In this document: piece by piece, positions 1 to 9,613 of the stretch
Layout: the number at the start of each line of letters is the position of its first letter
Position numbering within the stretch: the stretch's first letter is position 1
NCBI GenBank assembly: GCA_016292455.1
Contig: JAEDIL010000002.1
Coordinates: 5,332 to 69,331, forward strand
Reading direction: 5' to 3'
Source: Clostridiaceae bacterium
Lineage (GTDB): Bacteria > Bacillota > Clostridia > Oscillospirales > Acutalibacteraceae
DNA length: 64,000 bases
The notes under the pieces: generated by a model
What the model was told of the DNA's origin: nothing
What the model saw: only the letters and a program-made list of their open reading frames with translations
Databases searched by the model: none
Program-made: the position numbers and the translations under genes

Positions 1-1
1 T

Positions 2-1258
2 AAAATGGCTGTTGACATTGCAATCCCGACTGTGTGGTATGATGCGGACAGACAAAAAGCTGTTCAGACAATCAGAAACGCCGATGTAATTGTTGACGCA
101 ATTTTCGGATTCAGCTTTTACGGATCAATTTCTGATGATATGAAAGTATTGATCAACGAAATGTCCTCTGCGCGCGGATTGAAATTTGCCATTGATGTTC
201 CGAGCGGCGTATATTGCGACAGCGGATACCGCGACACCGGCTGCTTTGTTGCTGATTATACAATTGCGATTTCTGCTTTAAAACCGGCACATATTGTTCA
301 CCCTGCCTCTGATTGCTGCGGTGATATTATTATCGCCAACATTGGCATACCTGAGGAGAGCTATAATTTTATTAACAGCTCGATGTATACCTATAACAAA
401 ACCGAGGTCGGCAATCTTTTGCCTTCCCGCGATCCGTGCGCACACAAAGGCAGCTTCGGACATCTGCTTTCAATTTGCGGAAGCCGTAATATGCCGGGAG
501 CAGCAGTTCTCGCCGCAAGTTCTGCGTTGCGAAGCGGAGTCGGACTTGTTACTTGCGCTTTCCCGCAAAGTCTTTACACAACAATGACATCAAAGCTGAC
601 CGAAACGCTTTTCATGCCGCTGAGCGAGTCGGCAGACGGAACGCTTTCTGCTGACAGTGTGGAAACTCTCGTTGCTTCGCTTGATAAATATGATGCAATT
701 CTCATCGGTTGCGGTCTCGGTGTCAACGACGACACGACTGCCGTTCTGAAAGCAGTGCTTGAAAATGCCAAGTCACCGGTTGTTGTTGATGCTGACGGAC
801 TGAATATAATTTCGAAGCATCCTGAATTTTTAAACAATCATGTTGCGCCGGTTATAATTACTCCTCATCCCGGGGAAATGTCACGCCTGACCGGCGTTGA
901 CACCCAGCTTATTCAGACAGACCGTGTTTCTTATGCGAAAAACTATTCACACGAGCATGGAGTATATGTTGTTCTTAAAGGCTCAAACACCATTGTTGCG
1001 TCACCCGAATCAGATAGGGTTTATGTCAATGCCTCCGGAAACAACGGTCTTTCAAAAGGCGGCAGCGGTGATGTGCTTGCCGGAATGCTCGGTGCGCTTT
1101 GCGCACGTGGTACGGAAATTAAAAATTGCGCTGATGCTGCTGTATATATTCATGGCTACTGCGCTGATGTTCTGGCGGACAGAGAATCTAAAACCGGCAT
1201 GCTGCCGAGCGACATTGTGAAAGAGCTTGCAACAGTTTTCGCTGAATTTGAAAACTGA
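2..1258 (+). CDS. nnr: Bifunctional NAD(P)H-hydrate epimerase/dehydratase, 5' end cut off
   Basis: Repairs hydrated NAD(P)H: an N-terminal YjeF-type domain epimerises NAD(P)HX and a C-terminal ribokinase-like domain dehydrates it using ADP. The reading frame is open to the window edge, and roughly the first 80-100 residues of the epimerase domain appear to be missing, so the ATG at 5 is probably internal. Visible: AIDVPSGV and a KPAHI-type segment of the epimerase, then HKGSFGHLL, which opens the kinase-like domain, ITPHPGEMSRLTG, and near the C-terminus the NNGLSKGGSGDVLAGML signature with the catalytic Asp. Followed directly by a rho-independent terminator. Family assignment is firm; the length missing is inferred. 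Confidence 0.93.
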   Translation, partial: KMAVDIAIPTVWYDADRQKAVQTIRNADVIVDAIFGFSFYGSISDDMKVLINEMSSARGLKFAIDVPSGVYCDSGYRDTGCFVADYTIAISALKPAHIVHPASDCCGDIIIANIGIPEESYNFINSSMYTYNKTEVGNLLPSRDPCAHKGSFGHLLSICGSRNMPGAAVLAASSALRSGVGLVTCAFPQSLYTTMTSKLTETLFMPLSESADGTLSADSVETLVASLDKYDAILIGCGLGVNDDTTAVLKAVLENAKSPVVVDADGLNIISKHPEFLNNHVAPVIITPHPGEMSRLTGVDTQLIQTDRVSYAKNYSHEHGVYVVLKGSNTIVASPESDRVYVNASGNNGLSKGGSGDVLAGMLGALCARGTEIKNCADAAVYIHGYCADVLADRESKTGMLPSDIVKELATVFAEFEN

Positions 1259-1280
1259 ATTCTGACTGTCAAAGTTTATA

Positions 1281-1334
1281 AGCTATAATTCCTGACTGAA
1301 ACGCATTTCAGTTCCGCGGATTATAGCTTTTTTC
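1281..1334 (+). terminator. Rho-independent terminator after nnr
   Basis: AGCTATAAT (1281-1289) pairs with ATTATAGCT (1320-1328). An inner stem ACTGAAA/TTTCAGT (1295-1301/1306-1312) extends the structure, and a run of six T follows (1328-1333). It lies 22 bases after the nnr stop codon. Confidence 0.8.
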
Positions 1335-1337
1335 ATT

Positions 1338-1365
1338 TTGATGATAATTCCTTTTAGCATAATAT
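1338..1365 (+). promoter_or_regulatory. Candidate sigma-A promoter for the lipoprotein gene
   Basis: TTGATG (1338-1343), 16 bases, TAATAT (1360-1365). It begins just after the T-tract of the nnr terminator, so the small lipoprotein gene and possibly mazF would form a separate unit. The match is moderate. Confidence 0.4.
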
Positions 1366-1418
1366 TATTGTGTTTAACAATATAATAATAGCGCAATATG
1401 CACGAAAGGACTGATATT

Positions 1419-1913
1419 TTGAAAAAAACACTGATTATTCTTCTGTCCCTCGTTGTTGTTCTGATTTTTTCAGCCTGTACAGCAAACAATAATGCCTCTG
1501 AAGAATCGCTTAAAACCAATGATTTTGCTTCATCTGTACGCTTTTTTGAAGAAGAACATGAAGTTGTCGGAACAATTAAATGTACACCGGACAAAGAAAT
1601 ACAATTCACGATTTCTGAGCCGGAAAATATAAAAGGCATTGTACTTAAAGCAACTGAAACAGAAACATCATTAGGTTTTCAGGATTTTTCAATACCCTTA
1701 AAACAAAAAGGTGAAGCAAAAGGCATGGAAACCATTTTTGAAGTACTGTTTTCGCTTTTCAGAAACGAGTCGAAAAGAGTGCGTAAAACCCAATACATAG
1801 CTAAATACCCGTCAGGCGAAGCAATAATAACCTGCGATGATAACGGATATATCAAAAATATCAGAGCAGGCGAATATGACTTCGTATTCACAAGTCTGTC
1901 CGAAACTGCGTAA
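1419..1913 (+). CDS. Small predicted lipoprotein of unknown function
   Basis: 164 residues. The chosen start is TTG at 1419 because GAAAGGA (1404-1410) sits 8 bases upstream and the protein then opens as a signal peptide: two Lys, a hydrophobic core and a lipobox-like IFSAC near residue 20. The in-frame ATG at 1398 precedes the ribosome binding site and would bury it. After the Cys there is a short low-complexity linker and a polar domain with alternating strands that I cannot assign to a family. Position between nnr and a mazF-type gene resembles the lipoprotein gene next to alr-ndoA in Bacillus subtilis, so a YdcC-like envelope protein is possible, but similarity is not evident by eye. Confidence 0.75.
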   Translation: MKKTLIILLSLVVVLIFSACTANNNASEESLKTNDFASSVRFFEEEHEVVGTIKCTPDKEIQFTISEPENIKGIVLKATETETSLGFQDFSIPLKQKGEAKGMETIFEVLFSLFRNESKRVRKTQYIAKYPSGEAIITCDDNGYIKNIRAGEYDFVFTSLSETA

Positions 1914-1963
1914 AATATAGCAAAGAATATTGCTCCCCGTGTGATTAAACAGAAAAGAAAACG

Positions 1964-1980
1964 GACAGAATAATTCTGTC
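1964..1980. promoter_or_regulatory. 17-base palindrome upstream of mazF
   Basis: GACAGAAT (1964-1971), a central A, and ATTCTGTC (1973-1980) form a perfect inverted repeat 21 bases before the mazF start. It could be an operator or a leader hairpin; MazEF systems are known to autoregulate through palindromes. Function here is inferred only. Confidence 0.4.
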
Positions 1981-2001
1981 ACGCGAAGGGAGTAATTTTG
2001 C

Positions 2002-2349
2002 ATGAATGTAAAACGCGGAGATATATATTACGCTGATCTCAGCCCGGTTATCGGTTCGGAACAGGGCGGAATACGTCCGGTGCTGATTGTTCAGAATGAC
2101 ATAGGAAATAAGTTCAGTCCGACAGTTATTGCAGCGGCTATTACGAGCCGAAGCACAAAAACCAGTCTGCCGACACATATAAAGGTTAACGCAGACGGAT
2201 GCGGACTTGCAAAGGATTCAATTGTTCTTCTCGAACAGGTCAGAACTCTTGATAAAAAGAGACTCAGAGAACACATGGGAAATCTCGGCGAAAACGATAT
2301 GCTGAGAATTGATAAAGCTCTTTCTGTTTCCTTCGGACTTGATACATAA
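2002..2349 (+). CDS. MazF/PemK-family mRNA interferase, no antitoxin gene beside it
   Basis: 115 residues, full length for the NdoA/MazF family of sequence-specific, ribosome-independent endoribonucleases. It opens VKRGDIYYADLSPVIGSEQGG and continues RPVLIVQND, the loop and beta-strand carrying the catalytic Arg of the family; the conserved AAITS and the ending IDKALSVSFGL are also typical. RBS GAAGGGAG precedes the ATG. No MazE-like short gene lies in the 88 bases between the lipoprotein gene and this one, and alr, commonly adjacent in Firmicutes, is absent. It is followed by a strong terminator. Family certain; whether it is kept in check by a distant antitoxin is unknown. Confidence 0.92.
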   Translation: MNVKRGDIYYADLSPVIGSEQGGIRPVLIVQNDIGNKFSPTVIAAAITSRSTKTSLPTHIKVNADGCGLAKDSIVLLEQVRTLDKKRLREHMGNLGENDMLRIDKALSVSFGLDT

Positions 2350-2359
2350 GCCGAAGAAA

Positions 2360-2383
2360 AAAGGACTCCTTGCGGAGTCCTTT
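2360..2383. terminator. Bidirectional terminator between mazF and the permease
   Basis: AAAGGACTCC (2360-2369), loop TTGC, GGAGTCCTTT (2374-2383): a perfect 10-bp stem. On the minus strand it is followed by a T-run and serves the permease; on the plus strand it follows mazF by 10 bases. Confidence 0.88.
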
Positions 2384-2393
2384 AAATTCTGTT

Positions 2394-3848
2394 TTATAGT
2401 TTGTTCTTTGCTGTCTTTTTCTTTGCAAACAAGATACCGATTAGCATGACAACAGCAAACACAATAAGGTAGAAGAGAACCGGGCAGCTGAATGTACCCT
2501 CTGCTTTTGCAGCCTGATACGGAGCAATACCGTGTGCATAGATTGCAGCGACAACCATAAAGACAGAACCGATAATTGCAAGAGTCGGAAGAACAAAGCG
2601 CTTGAAGGCGCCAACGTCTTTCGCTTTTACCATAAACATAATAAAGATCGGAATATAGAGAGCGTAAATTGTGATGATCGGAAGTTCTGATGAATCGAAG
2701 CTGAACACACCGAACCATGCCTTGGGAACAAGGTTTGCGCCAAAGAAGTATACGAGCCAGATTCCGCAAAGAAGAAGACCGAAGACCGAGGAGTTGGTCG
2801 GCATATTAGTGTTGTCGCTCACTTCTCCGAATACCTTCGGTGAAGGACCGTAACCTCTGGTTGCAACGGAATAAAGACCGCGGGTGTTGCCGAGCATAAG
2901 ACCGTTGAGAGTACCCATGCAGGAAACAGCAACGAAGAGGTTAAGAATGTTACCGAATACATTTCCGAATACTTTGGTGAAAGCAACAGTAGCACCGCTG
3001 TCTATAAGCGTTTTAACATCGGCACCGCCGGCAACGCCAATGTAATAGAATACATAAATAGCAATGATCACAATGCCTCCGGCTACAAGAGCAATCGGAA
3101 GATTGCGCTTTGAGTTTTTGAGCTCTGCATTGATTGAAGTAGCAATAATCCAGCCTTCATAAGCAAAAGCTGTTGCAACAACTGCACCGAAAAGAACTGA
3201 GGTGTTGCCTGATGCAGTTTTGAAGTTTTCAACAAGAATTGAGTTCTCCGCACCGGCAATATTGTGGGTAAAACCATAGATTGTTCCGACAACAGCCATA
3301 AGAAGAAGGGGAACAAGCTTAATAAATGTGGTTGAAATCTGGAATTTGCCGGCAAGCTTCGGTGAAAGAGCGTTAAGTGCATAAGCAGCAACAAGGAATA
3401 AGCATGTAAGCGCCAGGCATTCCGGACCATAGACGCATCCGCCTTCGGAAGCGGCGATATGCATTGCGAAATCCGGATTTACTGAACAAACAAAAGTAAG
3501 AAGGTATCTTGCCGAAAGCCACGAAAGAACCGATGTGAGTGTAGGGTAATAAACGGTTGTCATAAACCATCCGATTATGTATGCATACTTCTCGCCGCAG
3601 ACAGCTTCGGCATAATCAACGATTCCATTGACTTTTTCATACTTCTGCGCCATTACGGAGAAAGCAAGGATACAGAAAATCATGATTACGCCGCCGATAA
3701 TCCACGCGAGTATACCGAGAGGCATATCTCCGCCGGTCTTGTCAAGGATCGTTTGTGCCTTGAAAAAGACGCCGCTGCCTACTACAATACCGACAACCAT
3801 ACAGATAGCTGTCAATAAGCCGTATTTTTTTTCAAGTTTGTTTGACAT
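2394..3848 (-). CDS. APC-superfamily amino acid permease
   Basis: 484 residues with about 12 hydrophobic segments. An integral-membrane amino acid transporter of the APC type: the first helix carries GIVVGSGVFF, the substrate-binding GxG(S/I)F-type motif, and the following segment reads MPLGILAWIIGGVIMIFC. The AFAYEGWIIATSINAELK region corresponds to helix 6, where APC members unwind to bind the amino acid backbone. Start is ATG at 3848, 7 bases after GGAGGAG; a longer frame exists upstream but lacks a ribosome binding site. Monocistronic: own promoter upstream, terminator downstream. Substrate cannot be told from the sequence. Confidence 0.9.
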   Translation of the reverse strand: MSNKLEKKYGLLTAICMVVGIVVGSGVFFKAQTILDKTGGDMPLGILAWIIGGVIMIFCILAFSVMAQKYEKVNGIVDYAEAVCGEKYAYIIGWFMTTVYYPTLTSVLSWLSARYLLTFVCSVNPDFAMHIAASEGGCVYGPECLALTCLFLVAAYALNALSPKLAGKFQISTTFIKLVPLLLMAVVGTIYGFTHNIAGAENSILVENFKTASGNTSVLFGAVVATAFAYEGWIIATSINAELKNSKRNLPIALVAGGIVIIAIYVFYYIGVAGGADVKTLIDSGATVAFTKVFGNVFGNILNLFVAVSCMGTLNGLMLGNTRGLYSVATRGYGPSPKVFGEVSDNTNMPTNSSVFGLLLCGIWLVYFFGANLVPKAWFGVFSFDSSELPIITIYALYIPIFIMFMVKAKDVGAFKRFVLPTLAIIGSVFMVVAAIYAHGIAPYQAAKAEGTFSCPVLFYLIVFAVVMLIGILFAKKKTAKNKL

Positions 3849-3900
3849 TTTTTCTCCTCCAAATCTTTTCTGAACAAATAGGGTGGACAAAACCGAAGTG

Positions 3901-3922
3901 CACACAGTGTGTCGTGCACGAC
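3901..3922. promoter_or_regulatory. Adjacent palindromes in the permease leader
   Basis: CACACAGTGTG (3901-3911) is directly followed by a second palindrome, GTCGTGCACGAC (3911-3922). Both lie in the predicted 5' leader of the permease, about 55-75 bases upstream of its start and just downstream of the promoter. This looks like an operator or a leader stem-loop; the binding factor is unknown. Confidence 0.45.
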
Positions 3923-3937
3923 GAATTTTCCTCGGCT

Positions 3938-3966
3938 ATCTTAACATTATACGTAAAAATAGTCAA
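3938..3966 (-). promoter_or_regulatory. Predicted promoter of the permease gene
   Basis: On the minus strand TTGACT (3966-3961), 17 bases, TAAGAT (3943-3938). An alternative TATAAT lies at 3951-3946 but has no matching -35 box at normal spacing. Confidence 0.5.
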
Positions 3967-4030
3967 CAATTATTTTTTGAACATAGAGAAAATTTTCTTG
4001 ATTTTCTCAATTATTACTATTTTGTCATAA

Positions 4031-4533
4031 ATAAATCGTAAATAATACATTTAATACGGTCATAACTCAAATGTCTTAATTTAAGTAATCACTGGACTCA
4101 CAGGTGTTTTTGTGAGGAAAGCACTAACGCTTTTGCGCAGCTTCGACAAAAAGGATAGCAGCAACTATACAAAATAAATGTTTTGTATAGTTAAGGGGAG
4201 TTAAAAAGTAAAACGGCATATTCGTTTTTACTTCTTTGTTATCTGTGAAAACTTTATTTATATTTGAATGTTTAATTTTAAATGCAACACATCATATTAG
4301 TACAGCAATCATTTTCAAAATACGTTACCTGCAAGCAATTCGTTTTATGCCTTGTACCAAACTCCATTATAAACAATAATAAAATGCAACATACTGTACT
4401 GATGCACTATACTTGATGATTGAATCAACATTTTCGTTTAATGCTTGTAAAAAGATTTGACTGTGTTCACGAAATTCTTGAAAATGAGACGTCAGCGATT
4501 CTATTCAAAAACCGAATTTGCTTGGCTTTCTGA
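4031..4533. other. AT-rich non-coding stretch with serial hairpins
   Basis: No gene is supported on either strand. Structure is present: CTCACA/TGTGAG (4097-4102/4111-4116), a perfect 12-bp inverted repeat AACTATACAAAA/TTTTGTATAGTT (4163-4174/4181-4192) with a 6-base loop, and AAGTAAAACG/CGTTTTTACTT (4206-4215/4223-4233). None is followed by a clear T-run, so these are not simple terminators. A small RNA, an old mobile-element scar or recombinase-related sites are all possible. From 4240 to 4530 I see nothing further. Confidence 0.4.
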
Positions 4534-4562
4534 TTGATTTATTGATAAATTTGTATTATAAT
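4534..4562 (+). promoter_or_regulatory. Promoter of the tyrosine recombinase gene
   Basis: TTGATT (4534-4539), 17 bases, TATAAT (4557-4562), about 54 bases before the start codon. Confidence 0.7.
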
Positions 4563-4615
4563 TTATTCGTATTTGTGGTTTTGTGTGAAACTGTTTCATA
4601 AGTCGAGGTGATTTA

Positions 4616-5599
4616 ATGAAAGACTATGATCCGAAGCTTCTTCCGGACCGAGTGAATGAGTTTTTACGGTATATTCTTATTGTTAAAAACTCCTCCGAGC
4701 TTACAATCAATGGCTATGCCCGGGATCTTCGATTGCTCTTTGAATACATAGTGGCTGAGCAACGCGGACTCTCCTCTCCTGATGAACTTGGAAAGGATTT
4801 TGATCTCTCCTTTATCGATGACAGTTTCTTGGCCGATGTGAATATTAAAGACGTATATTCGTTTTTAGACTACTGCGCTCAAAAGCGCAGAAACGGCGTA
4901 ACAACAAGAAAAAGAAAAGCATCATCAATCAGAAGCTTTTTTAAGTATATTGCCGATAATATGAAGTATATTCCGTCAAATCCTGTGTCCCAACTTCAGG
5001 TTATGACGGAAAAAAAGCGGATTCCGAGGTATCTTACTCTTGAACAAAGCATTGCTTTGCTTAATTCGGTCGAGGGAAACAACAGATCAAGAGACTATTG
5101 TATACTGGTTCTGTTTTTGAATTGCGGCTTTCGACTTTCTGAGCTTGTCAACCTGAATCTGAGCGATATAAACTTCGATGAGCGAACAATTACAGTTATC
5201 GGTAAAGGAAGTAAACAGCGGCGATTGTACCTTAATGACGTTTGCATTGATGCATTAAAGGCTTATCTGCAAGTCCGTCCGGTTGACGGACTGAAAGCTG
5301 ACGCAAGAAATGCTTTGTTTGTGAGCAGACTTAATAAAAGAATCGGTCGGCAGGCTGTCCAACTGATGGTATACCATTACCTAGAAAAAATCGGTCTGAA
5401 CGGTCAGCATTATTCGGTGCATAAGCTAAGGCATACTGCTGCAACACTTCTCTACCAGCACGGCGGAGTTGATGTTCTGGTTCTCAAAGATATGCTCGGT
5501 CATGAGAACCTTTCAACAACCGAAATATATACGCATGTTGATGACAAAAGACTCAGAGCAGCACTTGATAGTAATCCTCTCAACAAAAAAACAAAGTGA
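4616..5599 (+). CDS. XerC/XerD-type tyrosine recombinase
   Basis: 327 residues. The N-terminal SAM-like core-binding domain (about 10-125) precedes the catalytic domain. All active-site residues are visible with Xer spacing: R173 (GFRLSELVNL), K197 (GKGSK), H269 and R272 (HKLRH), H296 (GHENLS) and nucleophile Y305 (EIYTHV). RBS GAGGTG lies before the ATG. The length is slightly above XerC/D (about 300) because of a charged insertion around residues 48-75. Likely role is chromosome dimer resolution or another Xer-type reaction; adjacency to a spoIIM-type gene recalls the spoIIM-ripX neighbourhood of Bacillus. I found no dif-like site in the window, so the XerC or XerD label is left open. Confidence 0.92.
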   Translation: MKDYDPKLLPDRVNEFLRYILIVKNSSELTINGYARDLRLLFEYIVAEQRGLSSPDELGKDFDLSFIDDSFLADVNIKDVYSFLDYCAQKRRNGVTTRKRKASSIRSFFKYIADNMKYIPSNPVSQLQVMTEKKRIPRYLTLEQSIALLNSVEGNNRSRDYCILVLFLNCGFRLSELVNLNLSDINFDERTITVIGKGSKQRRLYLNDVCIDALKAYLQVRPVDGLKADARNALFVSRLNKRIGRQAVQLMVYHYLEKIGLNGQHYSVHKLRHTAATLLYQHGGVDVLVLKDMLGHENLSTTEIYTHVDDKRLRAALDSNPLNKKTK

Positions 5600-5616
5600 C
5601 TGCTTTCCTGAGCAAT

Positions 5617-6243
5617 TCAGAATTCTGCCGGTATAAAATAGATCAGAGCGGCATCAACGAGTGCGGACAATGCAAAAATTGCCGCGCAAACTCCGTTGCG
5701 GATTGCAAAAAGTTTTTTATCTATTTTTTCGTTCGTTTTTCCGTCGGTTATCTGCTTTACTTTTCGACTTGTTTGAATAGAATTCTGGGCGGCGAGCAGC
5801 AAACCGAAAAATAACAGCAGTTTTCCGGGAACAATGACAAGCAGGTAGTATTTCAAGCCGATTAAATAATGATTTACAAATAAAAATGCTCCGATTGTAC
5901 CGATTCCTGCTGTGCGGAAAGCAACCGTGATTATTGTCGGGAAAAAACCTATGGAGGCTGAACCGAAAACTGACAGTAAAATTAAAATCAACAGGTCAAT
6001 AGAATAAAAGCCGGAAAAAATCTCTGAAAAGCTTTTCCGGCTTTTGTCAGTCATCAACCTGACAAAACCATTCCACAGCTCGCCGCTGAATGCATTACGG
6101 TTTATGCAATACGCCAGCGCGCCGCAAACCATTGAAATCAGAATTACTAAAAAAATCAGCAGAAGACTTCTGTAAGATTCGTCGGCTTTAATTCCAACGC
6201 GTTTTATTGCCGGCTTTTTTATAAATACAGCATTTATTTTCAT
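5617..6243 (-). CDS. spoIIM: SpoIIM-family sporulation membrane protein
   Basis: 208 residues with about five hydrophobic segments, the size and layout of stage II sporulation protein M, which works with SpoIID and SpoIIP in peptidoglycan remodelling during engulfment. The N-terminal charged stretch is followed by LLLIFLVILISMVCGALA, and later segments are rich in Gly/Phe as in the DUF95 family. Start ATG at 6243 is 8 bases after GAGGGG; upstream in-frame codons lie inside the preceding gene. Third gene of yajC-TIGR04086-spoIIM (19-base gap). It is convergent with the recombinase gene. The assignment rests on topology, length and context, so it could be a non-sporulation DUF95 relative. Confidence 0.75.
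   Translation of the reverse strand: MKINAVFIKKPAIKRVGIKADESYRSLLLIFLVILISMVCGALAYCINRNAFSGELWNGFVRLMTDKSRKSFSEIFSGFYSIDLLILILLSVFGSASIGFFPTIITVAFRTAGIGTIGAFLFVNHYLIGLKYYLLVIVPGKLLLFFGLLLAAQNSIQTSRKVKQITDGKTNEKIDKKLFAIRNGVCAAIFALSALVDAALIYFIPAEF
6006..6045. repeat. Terminator-like inverted repeat inside spoIIM
   Basis: AAAAGCCGGAAAA (6006-6018) and TTTTCCGGCTTTT (6033-6045) are perfect 13-bp inverted repeats separated by 14 bases, within the coding sequence. On the plus strand the arm ends in TTTT and could stop read-through from the convergent recombinase gene. Confidence 0.5.
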
Positions 6244-6262
6244 TATTCTGTCCCCTCTTGTT

Positions 6263-6691
6263 TCACTTGACTTTAATTTTGGGCTTTGTGCTCGTGTTGA
6301 CTGAAACAACTCCTCCGAGCATAGAGGAAACAACGAGAATAAACATTGACACAGCGGCTGTAAAATCAAATTTGAATGAATTACCGATGAGTGAAATCAG
6401 CATTACAATAAAGTTTTCAGGCAGACAGAACAGCAAACCGGTTATCAAGCCGTTTTTATGCAGCTTCTTTCCGGCATACGCCGCACAGACAAAAGAGGCC
6501 GCCGCAAAGGAAAGAACAGCTGGATAGAACATATATTCTTCCGATAAGTCTGCTGAAAGCGAAGCAATACCGACCGCAAGAAAAAGCGCCGGATATGTAA
6601 TTACAGCCAGGATTTGCGTTTTTATAAAAGTCTGCGCAGGCAGACTGAGACTTTCAGCTTTTTTGAAGCGTTTGACTTTTGGAGCAGACAT
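6263..6691 (-). CDS. TIGR04086-family membrane protein
   Basis: 142 residues with four predicted membrane helices after a basic N-terminus (about 25 residues). Proteins of this TIGR04086/YrzE-like type are of unknown function and commonly lie just downstream of yajC in Clostridia, as here. The start is ATG at 6691, after an AGGAGGA ribosome binding site. That site lies inside the right arm of a perfect 13-bp hairpin in the yajC intergenic region. Followed after 19 bases by the spoIIM-type gene, so the three are probably one operon from the yajC promoter. Confidence 0.75.
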   Translation of the reverse strand: MSAPKVKRFKKAESLSLPAQTFIKTQILAVITYPALFLAVGIASLSADLSEEYMFYPAVLSFAAASFVCAAYAGKKLHKNGLITGLLFCLPENFIVMLISLIGNSFKFDFTAAVSMFILVVSSMLGGVVSVNTSTKPKIKVK

Positions 6692-6695
6692 AAAA

Positions 6696-6737
6696 TTCCT
6701 CCTCATATCCTTTTATATTCAAGAATATGAGGAGGAA
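6696..6737 (-). promoter_or_regulatory. Hairpin sequestering the Shine-Dalgarno of the TIGR04086 gene
   Basis: In the transcript TTCCTCCTCATAT (6737-6725) pairs perfectly over 13 bp with ATATGAGGAGGAA (6708-6696), with a 16-base loop. The right arm contains the whole AGGAGGA ribosome binding site of the gene starting at 6691. No T-run follows the stem, so it is better read as a translational block than as a terminator. Confidence 0.65.
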
Positions 6738-6758
6738 CTGTTTTTTATTCAGCAAAAA

Positions 6759-7163
6759 TCAGTCTCCGTTTTTCTTTTTGCTCTTTGCTGCTTTCTTTTC
6801 TGCCTTTGCTTTTTCAGCAGCTTCCTTTGCGGCAGCTCTTTCGGCAGCGAGTCTTTCGTTAGCGCTGTCGTTTGACTGAATTGCCCAACGAGTGATCTGC
6901 ATTCTGTTTCTGTCAGCACCGGTTTCAATTATGAGGTTGTTTTCCTTGACAGTTACTACACGACCGCAAATTCCGCCAATAGTAGTAATATCATCACCGA
7001 TTTCAACAGCATTGCGCATCTCCTGCTCTTCCTTCTGTCTCTTTTTCTGGGGACGCATAACAACAAAATACATCACCGCGAACATACCGACCAGAAGAAT
7101 GAGCATTGACCTTGAGCTTGTGGCAGCATTTGTTGCAGCCTGCTCCAAAAAATTAAAATACAT
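6759..7163 (-). CDS. yajC: Preprotein translocase accessory subunit YajC
   Basis: 134 residues. Single N-terminal transmembrane segment (SMLILLVGMFAVMYFVVM) followed by RPQKKRQKEEQEM, the hallmark YajC sequence, then a small beta-domain (GDDITTIGGICGRVV) and a Lys/Ala-rich tail. It associates with SecDF in the protein-export machinery. ATG at 7163 follows TTGGAGGAAACG; the upstream in-frame codon is behind the ribosome binding site. It has its own promoter downstream of tgt and heads the yajC-TIGR04086-spoIIM unit. The tgt-yajC order is widely conserved in bacteria. Confidence 0.95.
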   Translation of the reverse strand: MYFNFLEQAATNAATSSRSMLILLVGMFAVMYFVVMRPQKKRQKEEQEMRNAVEIGDDITTIGGICGRVVTVKENNLIIETGADRNRMQITRWAIQSNDSANERLAAERAAAKEAAEKAKAEKKAAKSKKKNGD

Positions 7164-7194
7164 TTTCGTTTCCTCCAACAAACATAATACAGTG

Positions 7195-7223
7195 ATTATA
7201 CAATTATTTGCTTATCATTGCAA
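7195..7223 (-). promoter_or_regulatory. Promoter of the yajC operon
   Basis: TTGCAA (7223-7218), 17 bases, TATAAT (7200-7195) on the minus strand, 32 bases before the yajC start. Confidence 0.7.
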
Positions 7224-7284
7224 GAGAATTTTTAAGATTTCAAGCACATTAACATAAAATGTCTGAAAAAAAGCGGAATCAGAG

Positions 7285-9466
<2,182 letters not shown>

Positions 9467-9502
9467 TAACTTCACCTCAATGTATTTTGTCACGCCAAAT
9501 TA

Positions 9503-9531
9503 TTGACGAAAATAAAAAACCATGTTATTAT
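9503..9531 (+). promoter_or_regulatory. Promoter of asd-dapA
   Basis: TTGACG (9503-9508), 17 bases, TATTAT (9526-9531). The predicted leader is about 75 bases, too short for a full lysine riboswitch. Confidence 0.7.
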
Positions 9532-9545
9532 GTAAAACAAATTCA

Positions 9546-9574
9546 ATTATAGTGTAACTTGCGGTTTTTGGCAA
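9546..9574 (-). promoter_or_regulatory. Promoter of queA-tgt
   Basis: TTGCCA (9574-9569), 17 bases, TATAAT (9551-9546) on the minus strand. It lies within the predicted leader of the divergent asd transcript, so the two promoters point across each other. Confidence 0.7.
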
Positions 9575-9613
9575 CAGTTTACGCGAAAATACTTTAAAAT
9601 GAGGTGTGCATTT

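Noticed and set aside
1914..2001. A hidden MazE-type antitoxin gene upstream of mazF
   Set aside because: Only 88 bases are available and no frame with a start, ribosome binding site and plausible length exists on the plus strand.
5600..5630. CAGAATTCTG palindrome as a terminator between the recombinase and spoIIM
   Set aside because: The stem is only 5 bp per side, it overlaps the spoIIM stop codon, and there is no T-run.
9532..9613. Possible lysine riboswitch before asd-dapA
   Set aside because: The predicted leader of about 75 bases is far too short for a lysine riboswitch and lacks a terminator or recognisable conserved core.
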